64,000 nt of DNA from Hydractinia symbiolongicarpus (GCF_029227915.1 NC_079880.1:12303501-12367500); one strand, 5' to 3'. Positions 24,548 to 39,600 are shown, counted from the first letter of the stretch. Notes: generated by a model from the letters alone, not told the origin. Program-made: numbers and translations.

Positions 24548-24617
24548 ATGTTGGTAATTGCTGTTTTTATAGGGTACTTAGTTGGTGCAGTATTTTCAGG
24601 ATTTTTGTTATACCCAG
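24548..24617 (+). CDS. Gene B exon 1 (signal peptide)
   Basis: Encodes 23 codons plus one base. The first seven codons equal those of gene A exon 1 and the donor context (G|GTAACTAATATTTACAAA) is shared with gene A. Confidence 0.8.
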
Positions 24618-27600
24618 GTAACTAATATTTACAAACCATAAAAATGAAAATTAATATTCTTCATCTTCAGTAAGTCTACACCAACATCCTTCATTTTCTA
24701 GCCATTAACAGTTGTGACTTTGAGTCATGGAACAAAAATGCATGCCCATGGTTTGTTGTTGAAGATGATCAATACGTTGGTATGAAATGGAGAATTGCAA
24801 CAATTGAAAATAAGAGATTCGGCAGAGGACCTGAGTTTGATGCCAAATGTAATTCCTGTGATGATGCCCATAATGATATTTACATCAACTGTTACTATTT
24901 ACACATTGAAGGTGCTAAATGGAAAAATGAAACGAATGATAAATTCAGAGCTACAAATTTCCGTTCACCAATGCTTAAACCAGTAAAAAACGCTTGTTTT
25001 ATATTTTATTACTGGAGCAATCTAGAAAATAAGAAAGATGAAATCCTGCTATATCAATCAGTGCCTGGGAGTAGAACAGTCAAAACGCTGTTTCATGTTC
25101 AGGGTAACACGGACAAATATTGGAGAGTGGGCAGAGTTGACATTAGTAGCAACCAGAAGTTTCAGGTCAGTCTATTTTTCGCTTCTTTTATTCTGAAGTC
25201 AGGATATTAAAATATAGCGGATGCTTTTCGATATTAAATATATTATAAACATAAGAGTTTGAGAATTCTTTACCTCTCACAAAAGCGTTGCGGAAAATGC
25301 TTTTATGTCGTAATCACGTGATAAGCATACCAGTAAATAACTAATTTTTAGTAATGTGTTTAAAAATATACACGCTTTTGGTACTAACAATATTTTTGGT
25401 TAAAACGCCCTCGATCATCAGACTTCAGAATCTTTTCCTTCTCTTGCGAAGGTAAGAAAATCTTATTTCTGTAGTAGTAAGGGCACAGTATGGAGAGAAA
25501 GATCGGAAATATTTTGGAGTTTCTTGATGTTCGTGTTGAGATATTACACAAGCCTTTGGACAGAACTAAAAAAGTAAAAAATACGGTGATATTTGTAAAG
25601 AGGAAGTACGAACATATTTAATCCTATAAACCTTGGACAATTATTGTTCCATTTTAGTCATAGTTAGTTCTTTGTTGTTTCTGTATAGTTATCGCAAGAT
25701 AATATATCTCATCGTGCTATTTGATCCATTATAAATTTGTTTATTTTGAATAATCTTGCAGGAAAGAATACGAAAGGGAAAACAACTTCATGTCTGTATG
25801 CTTTAAATGTATTGAATTTTTTATTGTTTTTTATTTATAAAAAATCAGGGAACGAGGTGCTCCACCGAGTCTATTCCCCAAACACTGATTAAATTCCAAA
25901 TTCTCCTTTACTGGGGGCTTGCTTTTTCTACGAAAATATTGCTCTAAAATATTGCTATCGAGTTAAATTTGTATGGAGAACATACTGAATATGCGTAATA
26001 TCGTAAGCCTTGTATACAAAAAGTATAACAAAATGTTCAAACATGTCCCTACAGCTGGAATAATAAACTTCTTCTACAAGATTGGGTATATTTGAGTGAT
26101 CAGATAAAAAAGTACGGATAAAAGGGGGACGGCCAAAATATGTGGAATGCTTGATCAATGCTTATTCTAACTGAGAATACAAATTTTGATTCCAGAAAGT
26201 CGTTTTAAAACGTGCTGTGTTTGGTAATTACAAGGAGATTGCCATTTCGATATATTTACTTACAACTACACAAGAATAGAGTTTCAAATGTAAAATACGT
26301 GTTTAGAGAGTTACTGAATTTCGTGTGTCTCACTACTGCAGACGCATACGGTTTTATAATATAGATTTAAAAAACTTGATGTTTTTTTGAGGTGGTTACT
26401 ATAGAAAAAAATGGCTAAATTTCACTAATTTTGTTTTACCCGATCTTATCCCACAAATTTATCTTAAAATAACGTTGCAGATAGCGTTTATGACAAATTT
26501 CGGTTTTTATTGCGCAATCCGGCATTTTTTCTAATTAAACGGAAATACAGCTGCATAGCAACCCACATAACAACAATTTCACATTATAAGACAACTTTTT
26601 TGCCCCTTCGTCGATGTTTATTGCTTTGCAATTGGTAGATGATACTTACGGAGCGTCATATCTGCCAAAAATCGCACCACTACTTTCACAGTTTCTTTAT
26701 GACGTCCTGCGGATCTGTAGGGCGTCCTACGGGTGTCTAGGACGTCCTGCAAACTTCTAGCACGTCCTAAAGTTCTCTAGGACGTCCTGCAGTCCTCTAG
26801 GACGCCCTTCAGGGTGTCTAGGATGACCTACGGAACTCAAGGACGTCCTACGGGGCTCTAGGACGTCCTACAGGGTGTCTAGGATGACCTACGGGACTCT
26901 AGGACGTCCTACGGGGCTCTAGAACGTCCTAAGTGAATCCTAAGGGTCTCTACGACGTCCTACAGGTTCTCTAGGACGTCCTAGGAATATCTAGGACGTC
27001 CTACGGGGCTCTAGTACGTCCTAGGGGTCTCAAGACGTCCTAAGTATATCTAGGACGTCCTACGGGGATCTAGGACGTCCTAGAGATCGCTAGGACGTCC
27101 TAGGGAATAACCACATGGTTTTGTGGCGTCTACGTATAACTAATAATATTAGAAGCAAAGAAGATTTTTTAAGCTTATATTTTTTAATACTAATGTCGTA
27201 TTTGCTCTAATGGCTGCGATTTCGAATAATGACATTGTGACAAATTGATTTTAACAAGATATTGCTTTCCTTTGACACGGACGCAGAAAGGACTACATTG
27301 ATTATGGCAACAGTCTCAGTCGAAGAAGTAAGTAATTAAGGATATAAAGTGTGTCATTTCCGTATTGAGATATCAAAATCTTGTGATTTACTTTGTAGCT
27401 ACCTGCATAGCTATCAAAACTGAAAAGTTTAGCTAGCTAAACTGTCCTGTCTGATCCCCCACTTTTTTGTTATTTTATAGATCTGCCAATTTCTGATTAA
27501 AAGAGGTGTGGACAATCCTACAGTAGATACTTTGAGAACCAACAAGGTATTAGTTACTATTAATTTTATTTTCTTACCACTTGGTAGATAGATAGATAAT

Positions 27601-30600
27601 AATATATCCAAACATTTTATTATTATTTCTATTGTCTGTTTCAGATGGATGGTGAAGCTATTAATGTATCCACTGACGAAATGATGAAATCAATGGGTTT
27701 GACAGCATTAGGAGATATCCTTGCCGTCAGAGCTTATACAAAACATGGTAAAGCCAAATTATCTGACTGTGAAAAAGATAAAGTTAAGGCTGAATTAGCT
27801 GCTGCCATTAGAAATGGTCATGCAATGGAGAAACCAAATAAACTTTCATTTACTGTAAATGTTGGTTTGCAGAACTTTAATGAGAGATTAAAAAAATATT
27901 CTTATGTGAAATGTACTGGTGGATCCAGAAAACTTTCCTTACCTATGAGTGGTATAAAAGAACAATTGCATAAAACCTTTTTTCCAAAGGATAACAATCC
28001 AGTTACTGTAGCAGATACTGTAGCAGTAAAAGAACGTCGGTTAATTGTCACTGTTTGAAACATATGTTGGTAGTTCCTCTGGTGACAAGCTAAGTGATGA
28101 TTTGACATTAGAGAGTTATGTTAAAGAACATAATCTGAAACATATTCGCATTTATCTCAAAATAAAAAAGAAATCCATTTTGTCCAGTTTGTTCACAAAG
28201 TTAAAGAGCAATATCTTTGAGGATGACCAAGACGACGATGTTTTATTTGAAAGTCCTTTCAATACTCAAAAGTTGCTAATATTAATTTAGTTGGTGATGA
28301 AGATAATAACCGTCCTATTCTGTTAGGTTCATCCGTAGAATGCAAAAGATTGAGAGATGAAATTGATGAAGCTTATAATACGTCACTAGAGGCCGATAAA
28401 AAGAAAAGTGATGTTAAAAACGAAAATAAACAAGCACAATCATTGTTAAATGAAACTGAAGAAATAGAGGATACTGTAGCAGTAAAAGAACGTCGGTTAA
28501 TTGATATTATGAACATAAGAAAGAATCGAGTCATGCCAGAACCTGATCTTAGTGAGGCACATGTCACAATATCCATACGCCATCCTGTTATAGGAAATAA
28601 AGCACGTATATTTCATGATACTGCTAAATTTACTCAGGTGTATGATTGGGTTGGAGGACTATCTTTACAGCCAGAACATTTTACCCTATTCAATTTTGAT
28701 CGACACAAAGTTTCTCCAGCTGAAAAAGTATTCTCTGGCATATTTAATGTTAATGAAGAGGAAACACCAACACCTATGACACCAGGTGGAACAGTTGGGT
28801 TTCGTGGTTATGCTACAATCACTGTATCAGATGATGACGATGTTGTTCCACCAACTGTTGCTGAACAAAAGAATTATGTGAATGATAATCTTGTTGAAAA
28901 TAGGAATCTTCAGTCAGAAATGTTGTTGGAATACAAATCTGGTGAATCTAAAAAAGAGTTTGATAGCCTGCAAGACTTTCGTGCAAATGAACTATCAAAG
29001 CTAAATAACTCTACTTTGTATTTTGATATTTCCAGAGATAATGTGTACCAAGAGTTAATTGATATTTACAAAAAGCGTGGAACTATTTAACATAAAGCTA
29101 CATTTAGATTTAGTGGCGAGGAAGCTTATGGAGATGGTGTTACAAAGGATTGTTATGCTGAGTTTTATAAAAAACTTTTTGAGAAAATGGACGGTGTTAT
29201 GGAAAAAGTACCACTTGATGACTGTGTTGATGAAGAGGAGTTGGAAATAATTGGAAGTATTGTAAACCATGGTTTCATTCAGTATGCTATTTTCCCTTTG
29301 CAACTGTGTAAAAGCACTGTGAAGAAACTTTTGTTTGATCGCGTTGATAAACAACAATTACTATGTTCCTTTCTCAATTTTGTCACACCATATGAGACAG
29401 AAACAATATTGCGATTTTCCAAAGAAGAAGAGACAAGTGATCAACCTATAGTCGACGTCCTTTACAGTTATAACGTTTTCGATAAGCCAAAACCAAATAA
29501 CGTATTGGCATCATGTTTGAAAGCTGCGAACACTGCTTTGATAAACAGACCATATCTACCAATGAAATATATTGTTAAAGGTATGGGGTCATTTTGGCAG
29601 AAATTGAGTGAAAGTATGATTGATTCACTTTATTCAACTTGTACTCCAACTGCAGAATCACTAATTGAACAGATTTTTTTTAATGAAACATGCCCACAGG
29701 ACCGAATAATCAGCACATCTCTTAATCGCTATATTAGAAGTTGTACAAAATCAGAGTTGCTTTTATTGGTTAGATTTATAACAGGATCGTCAAGTTTGTT
29801 ACCCACGTCTTCAATAAAAGTTGAATTCGTTGATCAGAATCCAAAATGCTTGTATCCTCTAGCGAAAACATGCTTCAAAATTTTAATCCTATCACGTCAA
29901 TTTCGATCATTTACGCAATTTCAAACCAGTTTGAATGTCCATTTCAACAGCAATGACCATTGGTCTGTGTATGATGGTTTAAGTATTCTTGATTGATTTT
30001 GAATTTCATACTTTTTGGATACACTCCGTTTATGTGACCACACTTTTTGTTCTTATTGAGACAATATCTTTTTAGTCTTTTACGAATCTTTTTGTTAACT
30101 TACGGAAAAGAGTATGTTATTTTTTAGTCTTTAACATTTATTTGTTTAAATTTTCATACATAGGTTTAAATATTTGCTTGACACATTGTGTAGTATTTTT
30201 ACCTTATTTTGAAAGGAAATAGTTTTAGCAAAATGAAACAGCGTATTTTTGGAAGTATATTCTATTTTGTTTTATTTTTGAATGTGTATGATTTTATTTC
30301 GATAGATTATTCTTGTTGGTTTCGAAGAAATTTTTCAACATTTGCTTTCCTTTTTTGGCTATGACCTCTTTAACTTGTGACATTTCTTTTGGTTGAGTCA
30401 TCACCGACAAGATTCAAAAGTACACAATAAGGTTACGTGGTTTAATAAGACTCAGTTGTGTTTTGTTAAATATATGTTTGTTAAGTTCTGACGTGATTTG
30501 TATTGTATCATTTTGTTTTTGTTCTTTTTACTACTGAAATACAGTTTTTTAAGATATAAAATTGTACGTATATTTCATTTCTATTTCACACAAATTTTAT

Positions 30601-33600
30601 AAATAAAATTTAAAATTACAACATTTCTATTGTCGATACAAGGTATAAATAAATATGTTCAGCCTCTTCGCGTGAACGCGGATGCTGCAAATTCTGCTCT
30701 TCCATCAAAATATTTGATAGTTCTGTAAACTCATTCTGACAAGGAATAGCTCGAGGTTTTTTCGAATACATGGATTCAGCCAATTCGAGCTCGTCTGCAT
30801 TGAATACGAATGCACAATCTATGGCATTGTAGTTGCGTGGTAGAAAAAACATTAAGTCAGGTCTTCCAGATGGGCTTTCTGAATATTTTGTACTTCTTAT
30901 CTTGTGGTGATTCCAAGTATGTTTAACTTGATCTAAATGTAACTGAATGAGACCGTAGTAACAAAACTTCAATGCTTCAACATGAATGTTATTGCTGTCG
31001 TCATATAGTCCCTGGTCTCGCAGGTCTTTAAAATAATCTATCCAAGACTGAGTGGTATTTCTTTTCAAATATGACCACCACTGCTCTATTTGTTGATTTG
31101 ATACAGATTTTCCGTACTTGAAACTGTTCCAACCACTCCATGAATCATGATGATTTCTTCGAAGGAATCGTTGGATGCCAAATAATTTTACGACTGAAAC
31201 CGTCGATTCCACCGTGGATACAAAACCCGAAGGGTTTCAATTTATCGTTCCCGTCAATGTGCCAGACATCGTTCGGACCATTTGTTCTATATACCCTTCT
31301 TTTCAATCGATGCTTTGTTCTCCTTTCAACACCAGATGGGTCTAGCTCTTTTAAAGCTGCTCTAACTAACCTGATTGGTATTTGTATTCCTTTTTCTAAC
31401 AAATGCTAATATATACTACGGTATCCACGGTTTTCTCCAACTTCCTGAATCTCTTGTCTGACCTTTTCTAATATCGTGGATGTTGATACATCAGCACACT
31501 TTCGCTTTAGGCCATATTCCTTTTAAAAGCGATGCAAAGTTCTCATACTTATTGAAATATCGTGGTACCGGCGCAAGAGTTCTAAAATGTCTTTATACTG
31601 ATATCCACAACGAAAAAAATGAGTGATAATGTCTCTTTTGGAGTTCCCAATACCTGAACTATCTATACCTTTTTCCCAAGTCAAAAGATAAAGAAAATAC
31701 AAATGATACATTTACTGAATGAAGAAAAGAAACGGGAAAAATCATGAAAAGCCACTCACCACAATCCGTTCCTTGCAAGTCCCTTCTTCTTAAATTCTTT
31801 TACATTAGTCAAAATCCACCTTCAATGTCGACATAACAGACAAAACGCACTGCCGATAATATCCCCTTTGGTCGAAAGCTAAAATGCTATACTTTAAACC
31901 TGGTTCCACGTGACATGACGTCCTAGAGATCTTAAGGACGTCCTAGAGGTATTTAGGACGTCCTGGAGGTATTTAGGACGTCCTAGAGGGCTGCAGGACG
32001 TCCTAGAGATTTTTAGGACGTGCTAGAAGTTTGCAGGACGTCCTAGACACCCGTAGGACGTCCTACAGATCCGCAGAACGTCATAAAGAAACAGTTAAAG
32101 TAGTGGTGCTTTTTTTGGCAGATATGACGCTCCGTAGATACTTTAGGGCATCCTAAGACAATATATGACAGTTCTGAATATTAAATGTGGTGTCAGATGG
32201 TGGTTTCCGACACGCAGTCAGAAAGCTGTCTAATGGATGAACCCTTTGTGATCAATTAGACTAAAGACTATTTTGTACATTCTAGTTCAAACTATTGCAG
32301 CCGTAGTCCTTTTGTTGAATCGCAAGGAACGATTTTCTTTTTTTGTCGTTTAACTTCGGAAAGCAGAAGAATGAAGATTTCTCTAGACCAAAACACCCAC
32401 ACTTTACAATTATTTTTATCTCTGCAGGTATTAGTACGGCCTATTCATGGTACCTCCCGCTTCTCACATCAAACTTCTGCCCTTCAGTTATTTAGCCGAA
32501 AAATTTCCGGTTTTGCCATGTTCTAACCCTTTTGTTAGAACACGTTTGTCCTTGGAAGTCGAGTCTAGTCAATTTATTTACAAAACCGTCGAAGTGTTTC
32601 TATACAGACACCTTCCAGAGCTTCGTGCAGCTTTGAATAGAATCAAAAAAGTTGTTTCTCCTTCTGTATTTCTTTTTCCAAAGAAGTCTTATGCAACGTG
32701 TTATAAATCTGTCTGAAAATACGGGAAACCTAAACATTGTAGAAAGCACTGGCTTCCACATGACAATTTTAATGACCATATGCGAACAAAAAAGTAATTG
32801 AAATAAACCGTCATTTAATGACAAATTGTTTAGTTTAAAATTACGCTGAACTGCAGAATAGAAAAATAACTAAACATGACACTCGCTTCTCGGTAGAAAA
32901 TAAAAATATAGCATATATTGTGTGTAGATTAGCCAATAAAATGCGAGAAAAACTCAATTATATCATAAAAGGTATTTATAACATCTTAATTGACTTTTAT
33001 TCTTTAAATTTGTTTGAATTTGTTTTTATAAATCTTATTTATTATTTATTTTTATGCATAATGTACGCAATGACGTTTTTTAGAAGTGTCACCAAAATGT
33101 GTATTTTTATCAACCAATCAGGCTCAAGAATAAAAATAAAAATCTTATAAAAAAGTGTGCATATTTAGACGCAGACAAATCTACATGTTAATAATACACT
33201 TATTTGTATCTCTCAGGTAAAAACAGGTGGTGGTTATCACGCACGAAATCCACAAGCTAAAAAAAAATGCGATATGTATATACAACGACCCGTGCGTAGT
33301 AAAACAATAAAATATTTTTAAATAATTTTTGAATAACCAATCACAGTTCTTTACAATCTTAAACTGCCAACGAAAAATATGCAAAGATCAGATCTACGCT
33401 GACAAATATCATTTTAGATTATAAGGGCAGTGTTGAGCTTCGAAGGTCTGTTTTTAACTTTTTTTTACTGTAAAATACTTGTAAGAAACTTTCATTTTTA
33501 TTTTATCCACGTATAAAACAAACATTATGTGATAAGAAGCTAGCCAAAATGCTTCTCTCCAATCATTTTATCCTAACCAAAATTATTATTTTCTTCTTCA

Positions 33601-36600
33601 TTCAATATTCATCATCGGCTGTTGGTATTTTGCCTATAGTGACTTACACAAAAGTCGGAAAGATTTATGATCACTGAGCGCAAAAAAACATCTTATATCT
33701 ACTTGGGCATTGAAAAGTTTACTAATAAAGTAAACGTTAATCTTTTTGAACTAGCTAGCTAGCTAGCTATATCCTTTAAAATTTCGCATAGAAATATACT
33801 TGTTTTGTTGTACATAAAGAAAGTCTACGAAACAACCATATTATTAGAGCTCTAATTACATTCATAAGACCAGTAACAACTGTTTTAACAGATACAGCTC
33901 CTCGTTATAGAATATGTTATTTCGGTTCGTCTGTTTAATATTCATATTACTGTGGAAAGTATGTTATTTCTTGAACATGATAGTTTATTAGGCGACCTAT
34001 GGGAAGACCCTCCTTCCATCATCAGGCATGGACATGTGGTTATAGAGTTCGCTTTGTAATCACAAGGTCCGTGGTTCGGTCCACAGGACGGCATGTTTAG
34101 CCATTTCTTTGCCACAGCTACGGGTCAACCCACGCCATGTGAGAAAAATTGGGTAGGTAATGCTGGTGTATACTTTATTATTTTTGCAAATTAATTTTTT
34201 TTTGGATGACTGTTTTTGGGCTGTCACCTGTATTTTTGCTAATTGCAGAACTAGCAATATGTAACAAGTTATTCATATTGTGTGAATATGAACTGTGTAA
34301 ATTTGTTTTACATTTGTAAGGCTTGTTCTTCGATGATTCCAAGGTAAACGTAGTACAACAATCGCCGCCATAACTGCCGATGAGGTTTCTTTGTTAGGTA
34401 AATTACTAACTTATGTGATGTTATTCTTTTGGGGATACAAACAACAAATGTATTCTAAATAAACGAAGCGAAGAAGTTGCAAATATAATACAATATTTGT
34501 ATTATATGCCTCTTTTCTGAAATTAATTTTATTTACCACGTTTGTCGTTTAATATTTATCGCACCAAAATAATATTAGTTTAACTGTTATACATATAGTT
34601 TTAACCGTCAGCAGTAATTAAAAAAATTTACATTTACATAACGTGTATTAGACTTTATTATAAAATTTGGTTTTCGTCGGTTAACAGCAGGTTGCATTCT
34701 GTATTTTTTTCTCAGCTGAATTTGCGAGAAAGTTATTTTCAAGACATATTTTAGGCCTGAATTGCTAAAAGCGTTTCATTAGACTTTTGTACTAAAGCGT
34801 CCTACCTCGTTTTACTTGCGCGGTACGGTTAAGTCCAGAGAGGTCATCCCCATCAGACGTTTTTTTCAATTGATGGACACACTTTGGAGATGTTTGGAGT
34901 TTTCTATTGGCAAAAAAGTAGAGGGGTGTCGGCTTTAATACATAACTCCCCTCCCTGTCGCAGCTTTAATGCGACCAAGACAGAACTTCTAAAATTAAAC
35001 CGATTCTAAACGCTACAAGCAGCTAAGCTATTCTGAATCTAAAGATAAAAATAAATATTCATATATCACAAAAGAAGTCAGAACAAATGAGTTATTGTCG
35101 GTTTTAAACCTGAGTAACTAAAGTTTACCTAAGCACTCTACTTTCATCAATCATAATAAAAAAAGCCACGCAATTTTCTATGCATTAAAAACATCGAGTT
35201 GAGGCTATTAGTATATAGTTTTAATAAACATTTTTTTCTAATATTTCTTCTATTAATAGTCATATTTTCAAATCCAGATATCTACGACAAAAAAAATGTT
35301 TATTCATTATGGAGACTTTTTAGGTCTTCAGTATTTCTTTCGCGTCTGCCACATTGATTATATTTCATATACAATTTCTTTTATAGCTTACATTTACTGG
35401 AATATCTTATGGACGTGGTAGAAATATCCCTGATTTTGCTATTACTAACATGGATTTTTGGTACAGTAAGTGCGGTGGAAATGAAGGTAAGATTTATAAT
35501 TTCCAAAGTTTATCTAACTATAGAAAAGTAACTGAAAGACAACCTGAATTTGTTTCATCTTTTAACTTTCCTAATGAACTAAATCGTCGAATTCAACGTC
35601 ATTTATCCTTCTTTCGATTAAAGAAAAAAAATGAAAAATGTAAATGTAACGCCTTAACAGAGAGGTAAAAGTAACAAATATACATTGAGACTACGTTTAC
35701 ATGTAGACGGGATGAAATTTCGTCCCAGGATGAAAATCTTTTTGTTTACATCTCTATTTCGTTCCAGAGTTTTCAATTATTTTATCCCAGGATGAAATTA
35801 TTCAAAATTTAATTATAATAATTATTATCTCTTTTCTTAATGTCTTGACTGAAACTGCTTTTGTTTTTTATATTTTGCAATCTAATGGGCGAGGACTGTA
35901 TGCACTCAAATGACTGATTTTTCTAAATTTTGAGGTGTTTCATAACCTTTTTGTGGAAGATTAATGGGTAATGGCAATATACGGCATGCTTAATGAACCA
36001 CTTTTTTGTTTCTCAAAAATCGATATGTTTTACATTTTGCGTAAGCTGTTGTGAGGACGGACCGTATACAATGTTTCCAAAATAATGATCTTTGTGGATT
36101 CAAGTTTATTCTTTGCTCATTGATTTTTTGACATTTAGGTTTAAAATTTTTAGTAAAGTGCGGTACGGATCATCATACTAAAAAAAGAATAATTTTGTTT
36201 TCTTAACTGGTTGATTTTTACATTTTGTATAAATTTTTGTGGGAGGGGATGGTATGCAGATTCTAGATTTAAATTTGACTTTTTTTAAGCTATGACTTCT
36301 TCATATTTTTGTATAAGCTGTTAAGGGAAAGATAATATCTATTATGTGCAAAGAACTTATTTTTGTTGATTTGTGCTAATTCTTGCAGGCCACCCTTTTT
36401 GACATTTCGAAATAAAATACTGAAGGTTTTCAACATATTCACTTATAAGATGTATATATATGAAATGCTTTATTGTTGACATTGTTTTTTTCCGTGTTGG
36501 ACTATTGGTGTTCTTACTGTCGGTGTTCTTATTGTTGGTTTTGTGAGTTTTGATGTTGCGAGTTCGACATTATTGTAACTTTTTATCAACTAGATTTTAC

Positions 36601-39600
36601 ACCTTGCATGCTGTTTCTTTTATATTGTGTAGGATTTTTGTGGGGCATTTATTGTGATATAACATTTGAAATTGTGTGTAAGATTTTAAGAACATATTTT
36701 TGTATATGCACTGCTGACGTCAGAAAAAACTTCTCAAGCAGCCTTATCGACTATATGTCCCTATAGATTATTTCGATCTGCGTTTCAACCTACATAATAC
36801 TGGCAACAAATGAATTACCTTTCGCTAACTTTCCTTTCCTGCACAGCAAAAAATCTAAAACAACCTATTTTTCGTTTGTCCTTTTCCCTAAGTGGATTTT
36901 TCCACGGTCCCTATCAACTATTCTCTATAATAATACGCCAGTTCCGTGTCTTTGTAATAGGCAAAGTTTATATGCTTATTTTCTTTTCATGTAGCCTAAA
37001 AATGCATGTCAAATTTTCTAACAATACGGCGTGACGTCAATAACACTACTTTAACGTCAATTTTCTATATTAAATTAACAAAGCCATTACAGTGAAGCTA
37101 AAACATTGAGGCTAAATAACTTGAAAATGAGGTGGTGACGGCAATAATTTTTTACTGCTTAGCTAACTAAGTACCACCTAGGTCTAATTTGGTTAATTTT
37201 CCCAAACCTGGGTCCCCAAATTAGTTTCGGAATGGAGGGGAGGATGACGTCATCAAAAAACTTTCAAACCCAAATATTCTGCAGCCGTTTGTGAAAAGTA
37301 CATTATCCTATGAAGGGTGAAGGCAACAAATATACAAATTTCTGAAAAAAATTTTTTGATTTTGACGGGCAATTATTGCTGACGTCAGCAAAATTTTTAA
37401 ACTCTTAAATCTCACTAACCGCTCATCAAAAGCACGTGATCATATACATTTTCTTGATCAGCAGTTTAAGCTCTACACAATTACCGACTTTCACACAGCG
37501 CGGTCTGAGCACGAATAAAGCGCTTGTAGGGACTAATTTTAGCCTGTTTTTGTTTGGCTCGATAGCCCAGTCAAGTTTCTCGGTCACTTTCTCACAAAGA
37601 ATTGTTTGTAACATACGGAAAAAGGCAGAAATGTGTAACGTTCTGTTGTTGTTTTTCTAACTCTTTGCATCTTATACTAACGTTTAACTTTTAAATATCG
37701 TGTTGATTTGGTGCTGCTAGTCCTCTCTGTGGTATATTAACTTTATTAAAACGCTTAAAGTAAGAACAACTTACAGTTATTAACTTTACAAAGTTCAAAG
37801 TTGGATGATGGTAAAAAGGGTATTTTTAGCTAGCTATGTGGCTGCAGAGACAGTGAGCATGGACTGAAGTACTTGTTAAAAGATACATGACACATCTTTT
37901 CCTTATAATCTACCTTCATGGTATAAATTAAATATAGCTAGATTGCTGAAACCACTAATGTAAAATGTATGCTTGCCTATGGCTACCGTAGAACAAGGAC
38001 AACCAAACATGAATTAGAGCTAGCTAATTGTAGCGAAAGTAGAAGAAATGGATAATCCAATATCAAGCTGAATGACTTTGAACGAAAGGTTATTAAAGAT
38101 GCTACACAACTGCATATGTAGGTTATATACACTGTTTTAATTGCGTGATTATTTAACTTCACCGACTACATAACTTTATGGTTTAGCATCTCGTAAAATA
38201 ACTTGAAAAATATTGTGATTGAATAGAAAGTCATTGGATGAAAAGCGAATTAGTAAAAACATTCAAACATCCATAAAGCTACTGTAATTTTGTTATTTTG
38301 ATGAAGACGAAGACATATTTTCAGATAATGTATAAGGAAATGATTAACAGATTCATCGTCAATCACATTGGGTTTAAAATTTGAAATTAAAAGTTTTAAT
38401 TTATCTTTTTCTAGCTAACTGTCTTCTTCCTGTGGGGAACCGTTTTTTGTTGATGAAGGTAATTTTTAAAAGAAGTATTTTTAACAGGAAGAAGTTTTCA
38501 TGATTTTTTTTAGATTTTTTCTTTAGTTCACAAGTTCACAACAAATTTTAATAGTCAGTCATGTTTTTACAAATTATTCGCTGAAATAAATTCTCATGTA
38601 ATTTTGCTATGATTTTTTCCAACCTTATCTCATCTCTGTCAGAAAGGTTTGACCTACCATCCACATTTTAATACTAGTCTCCTAAACAATTTATAAAAAC
38701 AATATTAAATTTGGGCTATTATGGCAATTTTAGAGTTTTTTGCGAGAATAAATTTTTTTTATGTCTGGTACATATATATGATTTTTCATTTGCTGGACTA
38801 CTGTATGTTTCACGAAAATTACTTCTCGGTATTTATACATTATTAACTAAAAGATTATATATGTCAAATATTGATGGAGATTTTTGCATAAACACTGAAG
38901 ATTTGGTAAAAATCAGTGTTGTCAAACAACGAAAACTCTATTACGGACAAAAAAATCAGTATTGTCAAATAACGAAAACTTTATTACGGACGAAAACTTT
39001 ATTACGGACCTTTCGTCAGCTAGCTAGTTAGCTAGCCAGCTAACTCTGCACTTGCTTACTTTTGAAATATAGTGGTAGTAACTATTGGGGACAATACATT
39101 TTAAGGATAATAATAAAAATTAGCAATGTGGTGCCAACAATAACATTCTTTCTGGTTTAATTTAACATGTCGGACACTTGAAATTTATTAGCTAGGCTAA
39201 CCTTACGACGGAATAACAGTTTTTAGTCATTAATAACCTAGAATTTTGTGCTTATTGGATAGAATACAATCCATAAACCATTAAAGAATACTCTTCTTTG
39301 ATTTTAGTGTTATAACAGTAAGCCTGGAGGTATAAAAGTTATTTTATACCTCCATGGATAAAGTTACAAGTTAAATTTTCAGTTGATGTTGTTGTTTTCT
39401 TCTAGTTGCGCTACCATTATGAAAACAATTGTCCCTACAAGCGCTTTACTAGTGCCCAGAACGCGCTGTATGAAAGTCGGCAATAGAGACAACTTAATAA
39501 CAAGGTTCTAATTTTTTGTTGTGGATGGGTTGCTGACGTCAGCAAAATTCACGTGACGCTTCTTTTTTATTTTTATCCTGCCTCAGTAGATTCTCCCACG

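Larger units (their letters stand above)
26647..32136. mobile_element. IS3EU-like DNA transposon carrying a HECT E3 ligase gene
   Basis: 5490 bp in intron 2 of gene B, with a perfect 6-bp target duplication. The termini TACGGAGCGTCATATCTGCC and their complement are followed by near-identical inverted repeats for about 165 bp, then by arrays of GGACGTCC-type units. Two convergent genes occupy the interior: a plus-strand SAM/ubiquitin-like/HECT gene (27304-29996) and a minus-strand integrase-fold transposase (30616-31800). A 6-bp duplication, TAY termini and an integrase-like DDE transposase fit the IS3EU superfamily as I remember it from repeat catalogues. The superfamily name is the less certain part; the element boundaries are secure. 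Confidence 0.88.

Noticed and set aside
26699-32085. GGACGTCC arrays as a possible CRISPR-like array
   Set aside because: They sit as inverted ends of a transposon with a target-site duplication, the repeats are palindromic cores with degenerate spacers of about 10-12 bp, and the host is eukaryotic.
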